From Gammaproteobacteria bacterium (GTDB lineage Bacteria; Pseudomonadota; Gammaproteobacteria; GCA-001735895): a stretch of DNA of 56,494 bases. The notes beneath the pieces are model-generated. The model did not search any database, was not told the origin of the DNA, and saw only the letters and a program-made list of their open reading frames with translations. The stretch lies in contig JAAESG010000511.1 in assembly GCA_024229615.1 (NCBI GenBank), forward strand, positions 1 through 56,494, given 5' to 3'. Every line of letters begins with the position of its first letter. Positions within the stretch are counted from its first letter, which is position 1. Below are positions 21,671 to 32,193 of this stretch, piece by piece. A program made the position numbers and the translations under genes.

Positions 21671-22423
21671 GTGATTAAGCATATGCCTGTCGATTTTCGT
21701 ATCGTTATACCGGCGCGTTACGCATCGAAACGCTTGCCCGGGAAACCACTACTCGACATTTGCGGCAAGTCAATGATCGAGTGGGTTTACCGGGCAGCTT
21801 GCGCTACGAATGCGAGCCAGGTCGTAGTCGCTACTGACGATCAACGCATCGCCGATGAAGTTGAGCGCTTCGGTGGAAATGCCAGCATGACGTCTAGCTT
21901 GCATCACAGCGGAACCGATCGAATACTCGAGGTGGCACAAACTCTCAACTGGAGCGAGGAAACCATAGTCGTAAATTTACAGGGCGATGAGCCACTAATG
22001 CCTGCCGGCAATATTTCCCAGGTCGCCACAAATCTGTCTATCCGGAAATGCGATATGTCCACATTGCATAAGCAAATCGATGCCGAGCATGCCAGCGATC
22101 CCAACCTGGTCAAACTGGTGCACGACCAACAGGGCCACGCGCTTTACTTCAGTCGCTCGAAGATTCCTTTTGATCGCAGCGGAGGGGTCGAAGCATATTG
22201 CGGTCACATCGGAATATACGCCTACCGGGTGGGGTTTATCGAAACCTTCAGCAGTCTTCCTCCCTCCGAACTTGAAATAGCCGAATCCCTTGAGCAACTT
22301 CGTGCACTGAGTAACGGATATGTTATTCACAGTGAAATCGCGCATGCGCTTCCTGGCCCCGGTATCGATACTGAGGAAGATCTGACGCGCGTTGAGAAAC
22401 TCATGGAGTCGAAGTCAAAGTGA
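21671..22423 (+). CDS. kdsB: 3-deoxy-manno-octulosonate cytidylyltransferase
   Basis: FRIVIPARYASKRLPGKPL, VVNLQGDEPLMP; start may be the later Met at 21683. Confidence 0.95.
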   Translation: MIKHMPVDFRIVIPARYASKRLPGKPLLDICGKSMIEWVYRAACATNASQVVVATDDQRIADEVERFGGNASMTSSLHHSGTDRILEVAQTLNWSEETIVVNLQGDEPLMPAGNISQVATNLSIRKCDMSTLHKQIDAEHASDPNLVKLVHDQQGHALYFSRSKIPFDRSGGVEAYCGHIGIYAYRVGFIETFSSLPPSELEIAESLEQLRALSNGYVIHSEIAHALPGPGIDTEEDLTRVEKLMESKSK

Positions 22424-23016
22424 AATACCAATGGAAGCTGGACAAGCACAAGACCTTGTTTGAGAAGTATTTCAAACTGGACGAGTACAGTATTAGCCAT
22501 GAATTGTTCGCTGGTGGCAACAGCTCGGTCTTCACTCGCGAAATTTTTGAACGCGGCATTGTGGTTGCTGTGCTTCCCTATGATCCTCGGCGGGACAGGG
22601 TTGTGCTCATCGAGCAATTCAGAGCGGGTGCAATCGACGATACCGATGGTCCGTGGTTAATTGAATGTGTTGCCGGGGTCATCGAATCCGGAGAATCCGA
22701 ACAACAGGTGGCGCTGCGCGAATCGGAGGAAGAAGCCGGTTGCAGCATCAGCAGCCTGGAAACCATTAGCCGTTACTATGTAAGCCCTGGCGGGACAACC
22801 GAGCACTGCAGTCTTTTTTGCGGCATTGTTGACAGTGAAGGGATAGGTGGAATCCATGGTCTGGCCCACGAGCATGAAGATATCCGGGTTTTTGTGGTCG
22901 ATTCCGCGGAAGCTTATACCTGGGTAAGAAAAGGCAAAATCAGGTCTTCGGCGACGATCATTGCATTGCAATGGCTCGAACTCAACAAAACCCGTCTACG
23001 CGAACAATCGGGCTAA
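22420..23016 (+). CDS. NUDIX hydrolase (ADP-ribose pyrophosphatase type)
   Basis: NUDIX box GVIESGESEQQVALRESEEEAG. Confidence 0.85.
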   Translation: MKYQWKLDKHKTLFEKYFKLDEYSISHELFAGGNSSVFTREIFERGIVVAVLPYDPRRDRVVLIEQFRAGAIDDTDGPWLIECVAGVIESGESEQQVALRESEEEAGCSISSLETISRYYVSPGGTTEHCSLFCGIVDSEGIGGIHGLAHEHEDIRVFVVDSAEAYTWVRKGKIRSSATIIALQWLELNKTRLREQSG

Positions 23017-23026
23017 GATATTCCAT

Positions 23027-23043
23027 TGAGGGAGTACTAGTAA
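23027..23043. repeat. degenerate/half copy of the GGAGTACTAG palindrome family
   Basis: TTGAGGGAGTACTAGTAAG; contains the TAG stop of nhaB; matches the right arms at 5561 and 29735. Confidence 0.55.
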
Positions 23044-24539
23044 GCCAAAGAGATCGCAATCATGCCAACGATGCTCAATACCAGCGTATAGGGCAATGCC
23101 ATCCACAGCATTTTGACATAGGACAGGCGAATCAGTGGCGCCAGCGCCGAAGTCAGCAGGAATAAAAATGCAGCCTGCCCATTCGGTGTAGCCACGCTTG
23201 GAAGATTGGTGCCGGTATTGATAGCAACCGCGAGCATATCGAATTGCTCACGATCGATAACGCCGTTTTTAAGCGCGCTGGTAACCTCGTCGATGTACAC
23301 CGTGGCGACGAAAACATTATCCGATATCATCGATAGCACACCATTGGCGATGAAAAACATGATCGGCTGCAGGTCGCGGTCCATTGCCAGCACCTGGTTG
23401 ATTACCGGTGTGAACAAATGCTGTTCGTGAATGACCGCAACGATCGCGAAAAATACCACCAGCAGCGCAGTAAAGGGCAACGCCTCTTCGAAAGCATGAC
23501 CGATGCGGTGCTCTTCAATCACGCCGTTAAATGCAGTCAGCAAGACGATGACCATCAGTCCTACCAGTCCGACCGAAGCCACGTGGAAGGCCAGAGAAAA
23601 AATCAGAACAAGACCTACAATGGCCTGTACGATCAGCGTCGCATTCATTTTGTGATTGCGCTTGGCTTCCTGTTCATCATTGAAATCGGAAAGGGTTTGC
23701 GCAACTGTCTCCGGCAATGTTGCGCCATACTCGAACCAGCGGACTTTTTCCAGAAACACGCTGGTGGCTAAACCAGCGATCAGCACCGGTATGGTCACCG
23801 GTGCCATGCGCCAGAAGAATTCCATGAAATTCCAGCCGGCGCGTTCTGCGATCAGCAGGTTTTGAGGTTCGCCGACGAGGGTGCAGACTCCACCCAGCGC
23901 CGTGCCGACGGCGCCGTGCATAATCAGGCTGCGTAGAAATGAACGGAATTGATCGAGCTCGGCGCGGCGATCGTGGGTCACTTCATTATCGTCACTGTGA
24001 TCATGGCTATCGTTTTGAAATTGCTTACCCGAAGCAACGCGATGGTAAACCGAGAAGAAGCCGATAGCGACTGAAATCAGCACCGCGGTGACCGTTAACG
24101 CGTCCAGAAATGCACTCAGAAACGCCGCCGTAATGCTAAATAGAAATGACAACAAAGCCTTGGACTTAATGGATAGCAGTATCTTGGTAAAGATAAACAG
24201 TAACAGGTCACGCATGAAATAAATGCCGGCCACCATGAACATCAGCAAAAGTATGACTTCAAAATTTGCAATGGTCTCCAGGTAAACAGCTTCCGGGCTG
24301 GCCATCCCGATGACGATGGCTTCAATTGCGAGCAGTCCGCCCGGTTGCAGGGGATAGCATTTTAACGCCATTGCAAGAGTGATGATGAATTCCACAATGA
24401 GCAACCACCCCGCAACAAAGGGATTGATAGCAAAAACGATCGGATTTATCACCAGGAAGGCGATGATCATTTGTTTGTACCAGGTGGCGGAGTGGCCGAG
24501 GAAGTTATCCGTAAATGCCCTGCTCAAGGTCGTTATCAT
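23037..24539 (-). CDS. nhaB: Na+/H+ antiporter NhaB
   Basis: 500 aa polytopic protein; [58 protein letters not shown]; next to dsbB-like gene. Confidence 0.93.
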   Translation of the reverse strand: MITTLSRAFTDNFLGHSATWYKQMIIAFLVINPIVFAINPFVAGWLLIVEFIITLAMALKCYPLQPGGLLAIEAIVIGMASPEAVYLETIANFEVILLLMFMVAGIYFMRDLLLFIFTKILLSIKSKALLSFLFSITAAFLSAFLDALTVTAVLISVAIGFFSVYHRVASGKQFQNDSHDHSDDNEVTHDRRAELDQFRSFLRSLIMHGAVGTALGGVCTLVGEPQNLLIAERAGWNFMEFFWRMAPVTIPVLIAGLATSVFLEKVRWFEYGATLPETVAQTLSDFNDEQEAKRNHKMNATLIVQAIVGLVLIFSLAFHVASVGLVGLMVIVLLTAFNGVIEEHRIGHAFEEALPFTALLVVFFAIVAVIHEQHLFTPVINQVLAMDRDLQPIMFFIANGVLSMISDNVFVATVYIDEVTSALKNGVIDREQFDMLAVAINTGTNLPSVATPNGQAAFLFLLTSALAPLIRLSYVKMLWMALPYTLVLSIVGMIAISLAY

Positions 24540-24599
24540 GGGCGTCTCACAAGTTGTAGGTTTAGGTAATTATAGTAGCTGCATTTTTATAACGGCAGA

Positions 24600-25103
24600 T
24601 TAATCGAGCCAACTCGCGATAAAAACTGCCGCACTCATTATCAATAGCAGTACCGAAAATACAAGTAACACTTCTGCAATGGTTATGTTGAAAATTATTA
24701 ATGGGGTATAACCACAGGCGGTTTGCACCTCAAACAGGGACGGAATCCACTTGTCCAGTGCGAACCATGATGGCATACCAAGATCCATATCACAGTCGCC
24801 AAATATCCATCCGCGTTCTACCGCGAGTACGTTCCAGCTACGCTCCAATAGTCCGGCCATGATCATTGTGTTCAAACCATGCGCGACGCGCATGGCCAGG
24901 GTAGACGCAGTACAAAAGAACGCGATCAATCCAAGCAAGATAAAGGCGACAACCCAGATTCGAACGTGTATGCATAGAACACAGGGCCACTCATCGAGTA
25001 CGTACTGAAAATAGAGGGCACCACATTCCAGTGTGAATCCAATCATTACGAGTGCAGCCCAATAACGTCGCTGCGTGCTTAAGTTAACCAGGAGTTCTTT
25101 CAT
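24600..25103 (-). CDS. dsbB: disulfide bond formation protein B
   Basis: 4-TM protein with WPCVLCIHVR and a second Cys-bearing periplasmic loop. Confidence 0.88.
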   Translation of the reverse strand: MKELLVNLSTQRRYWAALVMIGFTLECGALYFQYVLDEWPCVLCIHVRIWVVAFILLGLIAFFCTASTLAMRVAHGLNTMIMAGLLERSWNVLAVERGWIFGDCDMDLGMPSWFALDKWIPSLFEVQTACGYTPLIIFNITIAEVLLVFSVLLLIMSAAVFIASWLD

Positions 25104-25369
25104 GCTATCAATACTTTTCGAGTTAAACAGGGTTTTTCGGAGGCGACAGGCTTATTCATCAATCTTCTAGCGGAGTCGGAAATAAGTACATTCTCTTCGT
25201 GTGACATCAGTTATCCAAAAGCAATTTCCATGCCGGGTGCAGGCGTTGTGACCAGGTTGTTTCCAAAAGAGTGTTATCAGTAGCCGTGAGTGTTGACCAC
25301 TCGGTCAGCTGGGTTTCTTGTGGTGACCCTGGTTACGATATTTTTTGCCGCCTGTAGGCGTACTTATAG

Positions 25370-26593
25370 TCAATTTTCCATTAGTCTGTTGTAGACTTCG
25401 GGGTCCGTTGCACCCTCTGTGCCGATAACAAAGATAAGGCTGTTATCGTCGAGGCCGAGTTGTTCTGACAATTCTGCATCATCCCTTGCGGCAATAACCG
25501 CTGCAATTCCGGCAACCGCCGATTCTCCGGCTTCGATCGCCGGATCGCCCTTTGCCAGCAATCGCATACAGGCGGGCACAGCGTCTTCACTTATGGTCAT
25601 AAAATCATTCACACCTGGATTCAGAATTTCCCAGGCAAGCTCCGATACCTCGCCGCAGGCAAGACCGGCCATCAGAGTATCCAGGTCTCCTTCCACGGTC
25701 ACCGGATTACCGGCGATTGCAGATTGTTGCAGGCAATTGGCCTGCTCGGGTTCGACCACTACAAAGCGCGGCCGTCGACTGCCCCATAACTCCCAGAAAT
25801 AAGCACATACCGCCGCTGCCAGACCACCGACCCCGGCCTGGATAAAGACATGGCTGGGAATCGCTCCCTGCATTTGTTCGACAGCCTCCTTGAGCATGAC
25901 GGTATAACCCAACGCAACATCACGAGGTATATCCTTATAACCCGGATAACTGGTGTCAGAAACGATAATACGGCCGTGCTTGCCGGCTTCGAGATCGGCC
26001 TGTTTGACCGATGCATCGTAGTTACCATCGATACGTATTACTTCGGCACCAAAGGCTTCCATCGCTTGTTTGCGACCGCTGGAAACATCGCGATGAATGT
26101 AAATGATGCAATCACAACCGAACATCTGGCAACCCCAGGCGACCGAGCGACCGTGATTACCATCGGTCGCACAACTGATAACGATGCCTTTGACAACGCT
26201 TTCATACTCGTGGTTCAGCAAGTCTTCGATTTTTGCGTGTTCGCCGATTTGTTGGTAAATGCGGTCTCGCAATTGACGAGCCACGGCATAGGCACCGCCG
26301 AGCGCCTTGAAACTTTTCAAATGAAATCGTTGGGCTTCATCTTTGTAAAAGATTCCTTTAACGCCGATATTCTGCGCGAGCGCCTGAAGCGGATAAAGAG
26401 GCGTCGGCTGGTAGCCGGGCCAACGTGAAATTTCATCAAATGCCAATTGAGCTTTTTCGAGGCTTGCGATGTCCAGCAATTCCGAAGGGTAAGTCTGATC
26501 TGAATTCGCGCCGGTGTTAGCGAAGTAACTTAATGTCGCTGGGAGTAGTGGCATGTAAATTGGACCTGTCGGCAAAGCGACAAGTCTACTCAA
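25370..26593 (-). CDS. diaminopropionate ammonia-lyase
   Basis: PLP fold type II; FYKDEAQRFHLKSFKALGGAYAV, SCATDGNHGRSVAWGCQMFGCDCIIYIH. Confidence 0.85.
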   Translation of the reverse strand: MSRLVALPTGPIYMPLLPATLSYFANTGANSDQTYPSELLDIASLEKAQLAFDEISRWPGYQPTPLYPLQALAQNIGVKGIFYKDEAQRFHLKSFKALGGAYAVARQLRDRIYQQIGEHAKIEDLLNHEYESVVKGIVISCATDGNHGRSVAWGCQMFGCDCIIYIHRDVSSGRKQAMEAFGAEVIRIDGNYDASVKQADLEAGKHGRIIVSDTSYPGYKDIPRDVALGYTVMLKEAVEQMQGAIPSHVFIQAGVGGLAAAVCAYFWELWGSRRPRFVVVEPEQANCLQQSAIAGNPVTVEGDLDTLMAGLACGEVSELAWEILNPGVNDFMTISEDAVPACMRLLAKGDPAIEAGESAVAGIAAVIAARDDAELSEQLGLDDNSLIFVIGTEGATDPEVYNRLMEN

Positions 26594-26835
26594 ATGCGAG
26601 CAGGAATAAAGCGTGAGATATCATTTGGTGTCACTGCCGGGTTGTTGGTTGAGGCTTTAGCCGGTTCTGCCGTAGCGGGCAACGTGCTCCGGGGGGATTA
26701 CCACAGAGCACGCTGATTTCTGATCCATTCTGTCGACAGAGAACAGTCGCCAGGTGACGCTTAATGTAGCCCTTGCCACAATACGAAGTCCGGTGCCACA
26801 AGATTAATTGAGATTGCTGTTAGTACTGACAATTC

Positions 26836-28659
26836 TCAATTACGCGTATCGATAAGTACTTCATGTAGTACTTCTCCCAAATCTCCTACCAGATAAGGTT
26901 TGGCGAGAACATTGCTGAAACCGTGCCACCTAAAATCAGACATAACCGAATCATCGGTGTAACCACTGGAAACGATTGCCCTTACCTTAGGGTCTAGTTC
27001 CAGTAATTTCTGAATAACTTCTTTGCCTCCCATCCCTCCCGCAATGGTGAGGTCTAATATAACCGCATCAAAGGGACTCCCTGATTCCTGGGCTTTTTTA
27101 TACAGTTCAATGGCTTCAATACCATTTTTGGCAAAGGCCGCGTCATATCCGAGATATTCCAGTGCCTCGCCGACAAATTCCCGGATGATTTCCTCGTCAT
27201 CCATTACCAAAATTTTCCCCTCTTCCACTAGAAAGTCTTCACTTGTACTGTGCATAAGATTGTATATATTTTTTAAAAGCTGTTGAGATTGATAAGGTTT
27301 GAATAAGATATTATCTTCTATATCTTTATCTAGCACTTTATTTTTTGGGAGAGCATTAAAGCCACTTGCCAACTGGATTTTGATTTTGGGGTATTTTTCC
27401 CGAATAATTGAAGCGAACTTATATCCATTCATACTTGGCATGACTATATCCGAAAGGACGAGATCCACTGATTTCTCTTCGAGGATGCGCAATGCTTGAT
27501 CTGCACTACTTGAAGAAATAACATTGTACCCAGAGTTGCTAAGTATCTCACAGGACAATTCCAGCATATCTTGTTCATCATCAACAACTAAAATTGTTTC
27601 TCGACCCCTATAGCTACTTTGTTGTTCGCTTGGTTTATTCGGTTTGTTTAACTTGACACTTTCCCCTCTTGGAAAATAGAGTGAAAAGCAGGTGCCGACT
27701 CCAAGCTCGGACAAAACTTTAATAGCTCCGCCACTACGAGCTACGAACCCGTATACTTGACTTAATCCTAAACCTGTACCTTCATCGCCTTTCGTAGAAT
27801 AAAATGGTTCGAACAATTTTTCTTTGGTGATTTCATCCATGCCGCAACCGGTATCCGTAATATTGACTACTACGTATTCCCCTACGCTCAATTGCAGAAT
27901 GTGCGCATCAATGGTATCAAGAATTGTATTGGAGGTTTGAATTGTAATACTGCCATTACCCTCAATGGCATGCAGTGCATTTATGCATAAATTAAATAAT
28001 GCATCTTCAAAATCTCCTTTATCAATAGTGACTATCCATAAGTCATCAGCTAAATCCAACTCCAGATTGATTATCGACGTTAAACATTTTTCCAGAATCT
28101 CCTTTTCATCTTTGATTACAGAATTGATATTTGAATTAGCCGCGGCTGTAGATTTTTTCATTGAGAAATTCAGCAACTTTTTGGTTAGCTTTGCCCCACG
28201 CTCACTGACATGGCGAATTTTGCTAGCGTAGTTTAATAGTATTGGTTGTTCACTTAAGGCTTGTTCAAGTAGACCGGCATAACCTGAAACTATGCCCAGC
28301 ATATTATTGAAATCATGTGAAATACCACTGGTCATTGTTCCCAGAGAGTCCATCTTATGCGTTCTATGTAAAATCTCCTGTGCCTGTTTTTCTACTATGT
28401 CGCGTTCCTCTGCTTTAAGCGCGAGTAAATCACGTTCTATTACCAGTGCCTTATTTTCATTTTCCAAATTTAAAGACAGATGAGCCAATTCTTTACGACT
28501 TTCATTCATGCCGTGTATTGTTTCAACAAGCAATGAGGCTTTTATTTGTGAAAAATAGGCTAAACTGCGCATACGTAGTGCTTTTTCTACCATATGCTTA
28601 TTCATGCCTCGCACATCGGAGACATATTGTGAGCCAACTTCTATAATATCTTCTGCCAT
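26836..28659 (-). CDS. soluble hybrid histidine kinase with two C-terminal receiver domains
   Basis: HisKA-like SGISHDFNNMLGIVSGYAGLL, HATPase GCGMDEITKEKLFEPFYSTKGDEGTGLGLSQVYGF, two REC domains (ILVVDDEQDM...; ILVMDDEEII...); no TM or PAS recognised. Confidence 0.9.
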   Translation of the reverse strand: MAEDIIEVGSQYVSDVRGMNKHMVEKALRMRSLAYFSQIKASLLVETIHGMNESRKELAHLSLNLENENKALVIERDLLALKAEERDIVEKQAQEILHRTHKMDSLGTMTSGISHDFNNMLGIVSGYAGLLEQALSEQPILLNYASKIRHVSERGAKLTKKLLNFSMKKSTAAANSNINSVIKDEKEILEKCLTSIINLELDLADDLWIVTIDKGDFEDALFNLCINALHAIEGNGSITIQTSNTILDTIDAHILQLSVGEYVVVNITDTGCGMDEITKEKLFEPFYSTKGDEGTGLGLSQVYGFVARSGGAIKVLSELGVGTCFSLYFPRGESVKLNKPNKPSEQQSSYRGRETILVVDDEQDMLELSCEILSNSGYNVISSSSADQALRILEEKSVDLVLSDIVMPSMNGYKFASIIREKYPKIKIQLASGFNALPKNKVLDKDIEDNILFKPYQSQQLLKNIYNLMHSTSEDFLVEEGKILVMDDEEIIREFVGEALEYLGYDAAFAKNGIEAIELYKKAQESGSPFDAVILDLTIAGGMGGKEVIQKLLELDPKVRAIVSSGYTDDSVMSDFRWHGFSNVLAKPYLVGDLGEVLHEVLIDTRN

Positions 28660-29402
28660 CAGGCAAATGCCTCCTCAAAAAGATCAATTCCACACGGCAA
28701 AGCTTTGAGGTGCTCGATTGCCAATTTAATTTGTTCTCCCTCAAGTATGGATCCATGTTGTGGCAGGATGCGTTCTATGTCCATTTTATCGAAGCGTTCC
28801 ATACACTGTTTCAAAATACGATTACTAGGCATATAAATTTGATGATATGGATCCATAACCGAGAGGAAATCTCCTTCAGCAAACAATGACCAGTTTGCTG
28901 AAATTGCAGCGAAAATATCACTGGTGAATAGGCTCTTGGTTTTTGTGTCGTAGGTAACAATTGCCCCGGGAGAATGAAGATAAGGAGTAAACATGAATTC
29001 CAGTCGACGGCCGCTTTTCAATGCCAAAAAATAATCATGTTTGTCAACTGGGTAAAACTTCGAACGTAAACCTAAATGGCGAATAAGTCGGATACAATAG
29101 CTATGAGCAACAATTTGTAGCTCGTTATGACCAATAATATCTTCTACCACAGCAAGATTTCCACATACATCGGGGTCCTGATGTTGAGCAACGATGTATG
29201 TAATATCTTCAGGGTTAACCAGTTCCAGTACTTTTCGCATTACGATCGGAAAATGGGGAATAGAACCGGGATCGATAAATATGATATCTGGCTCATCAAT
29301 GATTAGGTAAGGGTTGCAGTGTAGATTAGATTTTTTGTCGAAGTAGCCGACCCAATAAATTTCTCGGGTTGCCGCAATCGGGCCATTAAAGTCAATTTTC
29401 AT
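28659..29402 (-). CDS. MBL-fold protein resembling flavodiiron/ODP diiron domains
   Basis: AQHQDPDVCGNL, YLHSPGAIVTYD, LFTSDIF, LPQHGSIL; TGATG overlap with the kinase gene. Confidence 0.75.
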   Translation of the reverse strand: MKIDFNGPIAATREIYWVGYFDKKSNLHCNPYLIIDEPDIIFIDPGSIPHFPIVMRKVLELVNPEDITYIVAQHQDPDVCGNLAVVEDIIGHNELQIVAHSYCIRLIRHLGLRSKFYPVDKHDYFLALKSGRRLEFMFTPYLHSPGAIVTYDTKTKSLFTSDIFAAISANWSLFAEGDFLSVMDPYHQIYMPSNRILKQCMERFDKMDIERILPQHGSILEGEQIKLAIEHLKALPCGIDLFEEAFA

Positions 29403-29707
29403 ATATCAACTTCCTTAAACTAGCAGAATGCGCGATTGATGTTATAAATTCCAAACAATACGAATATTGATGTGGATCAAGACCGGGAAGACAATTTGAA
29501 ATAGCCCCGGTGGTTGGATAACTGTTGGGATACTCGATTAAGTATCGCATAGTGGCGGACTCGCAGACAGGATGCAAAGTGTTCACATTGCAGACGTTGC
29601 CGTGCGTGATCCAGAGGATCATTACAATACGGTCGGCAAGATATCCGGTTTCTCGCTGTATGCGAGCAGGGCACGACCTCTCGTCGTCTCGCTACGAAAG
29701 GTGGTGA

Positions 29708-29750
29708 GAAATGCGGCCTAGTACTCCTTCATTGAAGGAGTACTAGGCGC
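29708..29750. repeat. REP-like palindrome CCTAGTACTCCTTCATTGAAGGAGTACTAGG preceded by GGTGAGAAATGCGG
   Basis: near-perfect palindrome; upstream motif shared with the element at 35363-35414; the TAG stop of the 29743 ORF lies in the right arm. Confidence 0.8.
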
Positions 29751-32157
29751 GTAACAATTCATTGCCTGGATCATAGGCTGCGTCCGTTGCGATATGGGCA
29801 CTGCGGCTGCCGATCGAAGTGTCGACGGTCACTTGCAATGCATCGATGATCTGTTCCGGTTTCAGGTAGGCCAGCGCGATACTCTTACCGACTCGATGCC
29901 CGAAGGCACCGCCAGTGGTCAACCCGATCAACTCGCCATTGTAGTAAACCGCTTCGTTACCGTAGCACTCACAGGCGATGTCATCGTCAAATAACAGGTA
30001 AGCCAGCTCTATTGCAAATCCGTTTTGCTGCCGCTGTTTCAGGTTTTCGCACCCGATGAAATCCCGGCTGGTATCGATGAAGCGACCCATCCCGGCTTCT
30101 AAACCGCTGATTTCCTCGGTGAATTCGTTACCATAGGCACGGTACATTTTCTCCATACGCATCGAATTGAAGGCATAACCGCCAAAATTGCGAATGCCGT
30201 AAGGCTCTGCATTGCGCCACAACGAGTCGTAAATCGATAGCAGCTGGTAAGAGGGCATGTGCAGCTCATAACCGAGTTCACCCGCATAGGAGACCCGCAG
30301 TACGCGCACTCTTGCGCTGTCGAGTTGGATCACGCGTGCGCACAACCAGGGAAATTCGGCGTTGGAAAGATCTTCCTCGGTCATCAATTGCAAAATGTCG
30401 CGCGATTTTGGTCCGGTGATCAGTATCGAGGAAAAGTCCTCGGTGAGGTTCTCGATATTGACGTCGAAATCTGTTTTGTTGGACTGCATCCAGTGCAGAT
30501 CCTTATGTTCGGACCCAATCGCGGAGACGAGGTAAAAATGATTATCATCCAGACGCGTAATCGACATCTCACACATAATACCGCCGTTGGGCGAGTGGAA
30601 CAGACTCAGGCCAATTCGGCCGACTCGTGGCAGCCTGTTACAGGATAACCTGTCGAGAAATGCTGCCGCATCCGGGCCACTGATATCGTATTTTGCGGCT
30701 CCTGAAATATCGATGACACCCGCCGATTCCTGCACCGCCTTGCATTCCTCGGCTACGACTGCATGAGTTTCACTGTGTGACCAGCTCAGTGATTCGCGTC
30801 GTACCGCATCGGTCTGAAACCATAGCGCTTTCTCATATCCCTGAACCGCCCCGTGCACCGCGCCGTACTCGAGCAAGCGCGCATAGAGCGGGCTGGTGCG
30901 CAGAGGACGTCCGTGCGGCCGATTATCGTTGGGAGCACCCGTGGCATACATCGCCTCGTAAGACTCTATCGCCTTGATGGTGCAGTATTTCTTATCGGCC
31001 CAGTCGCCGAAGCGACGCGTATCGAGCGGTGCCATGTTGATTTCGGTCTGGCCATATTTCATCCACTGCGCGATGTACTTGCCGATACCGCCCTGGGCGA
31101 TGCCGATACTGGCTCCACACAGATTCCAGAAATTGTTCAGACCGGCAACAGGTCCGGCGAGAATATTGTCGTCCGGCGTATGCGTGATCGGACCGTTGAC
31201 GACCGACTTGACTCCGACTTCCTCGAACCTCGGGGTAAGTTCGAAACAGCGCTCGAGGAATGGCATCAGTACATCCAGATTGGGCTCGAACAATTCACGG
31301 TCGAAAGCCCAGTCCATGCCATTCAGCGCCCAGGGTCGCGAACCCCACATTTCATAGGGCCCGACCAGGAAGCCCAGTCCTTCCTGGCGAATATAGGCGG
31401 AGCTGTAAGAATCTCGGCAAACCGGCAGCTCCCAGCCCAGCGCCTCGATGTCAGGGTGGGTTTCGGTAACCAGATACTGATGTTCAAGGTTAATCAACGG
31501 TACGTTGGTGCCAACCATTGCGCCAACCTCACGTGCGAAGCAGCCGGCAGCGTTGACCACGTGCTCGGCAACGATCTTGCCTTTATCGGTGACTACTTCC
31601 CATTCTCCGGAACGCAATTCATTGATTTCGGTGACCCGCGTGTTGCGATTAATTTCAGCGCCTTTGGCGCGTGACAGTTTGGACAAAGGCATGACAACTG
31701 AAGTTGGGTCGACATGACCGTCGTTGGGCGTGCTCGCAATAACGCGAGCCTTGTCGAAATTCATGAACGGATTAAGCTTTTGCGCTTCTTCCCTAGTCAC
31801 GATATTAAATTCGAAGCCGATGTTTTTCGAGCGGCTTTCTAGATTCCTGAACCATTCTTCCTCAACCCGGGTAAATCCCTGGCGAATGCTGCCACATTGA
31901 TGGAATACGGATTTCTCACCGGTTTCTTCAGGCAGAATTTCATTGTATAACTTGATCGTGTAGTCATGAATTTGTGCCACCGTGTGATTGCCGATGAAAT
32001 TTGAACACAATCCGGCGGCGTGCCAGGTCGAACCGCTGGTCAATTCACCTTTCTCGACCAGGACCACATCGGTCCAGCCCTCCTTGGTCAAGTGATACAA
32101 GAGGTTCACTCCGAGTGAACCACCTCCGATGACGACTACTCTGGCATGACTTTTCAT
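29743..32157 (-). CDS. dimethylglycine/sarcosine dehydrogenase-like flavoprotein with C-terminal GcvT domain
   Basis: 804 aa; VVVIGGGSLGVNLLYHLTKEGW, STWHAAGLCSNF; C-terminal GcvT-like SYAGELGYELHMP. Confidence 0.9.
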   Translation of the reverse strand: MKSHARVVVIGGGSLGVNLLYHLTKEGWTDVVLVEKGELTSGSTWHAAGLCSNFIGNHTVAQIHDYTIKLYNEILPEETGEKSVFHQCGSIRQGFTRVEEEWFRNLESRSKNIGFEFNIVTREEAQKLNPFMNFDKARVIASTPNDGHVDPTSVVMPLSKLSRAKGAEINRNTRVTEINELRSGEWEVVTDKGKIVAEHVVNAAGCFAREVGAMVGTNVPLINLEHQYLVTETHPDIEALGWELPVCRDSYSSAYIRQEGLGFLVGPYEMWGSRPWALNGMDWAFDRELFEPNLDVLMPFLERCFELTPRFEEVGVKSVVNGPITHTPDDNILAGPVAGLNNFWNLCGASIGIAQGGIGKYIAQWMKYGQTEINMAPLDTRRFGDWADKKYCTIKAIESYEAMYATGAPNDNRPHGRPLRTSPLYARLLEYGAVHGAVQGYEKALWFQTDAVRRESLSWSHSETHAVVAEECKAVQESAGVIDISGAAKYDISGPDAAAFLDRLSCNRLPRVGRIGLSLFHSPNGGIMCEMSITRLDDNHFYLVSAIGSEHKDLHWMQSNKTDFDVNIENLTEDFSSILITGPKSRDILQLMTEEDLSNAEFPWLCARVIQLDSARVRVLRVSYAGELGYELHMPSYQLLSIYDSLWRNAEPYGIRNFGGYAFNSMRMEKMYRAYGNEFTEEISGLEAGMGRFIDTSRDFIGCENLKQRQQNGFAIELAYLLFDDDIACECYGNEAVYYNGELIGLTTGGAFGHRVGKSIALAYLKPEQIIDALQVTVDTSIGSRSAHIATDAAYDPGNELLRA

Positions 32158-32193
32158 ATTTTTAACCTTTTAAGTAAACCTGCTGTACGGAAA

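Noticed and set aside
25850-26428. 192-aa plus-strand ORF
   Set aside because: Antisense to diaminopropionate ammonia-lyase, no family features.
30853-31674. 273-aa plus-strand ORF
   Set aside because: Antisense shadow of the strongly supported dimethylglycine dehydrogenase-like gene; no recognisable domain.
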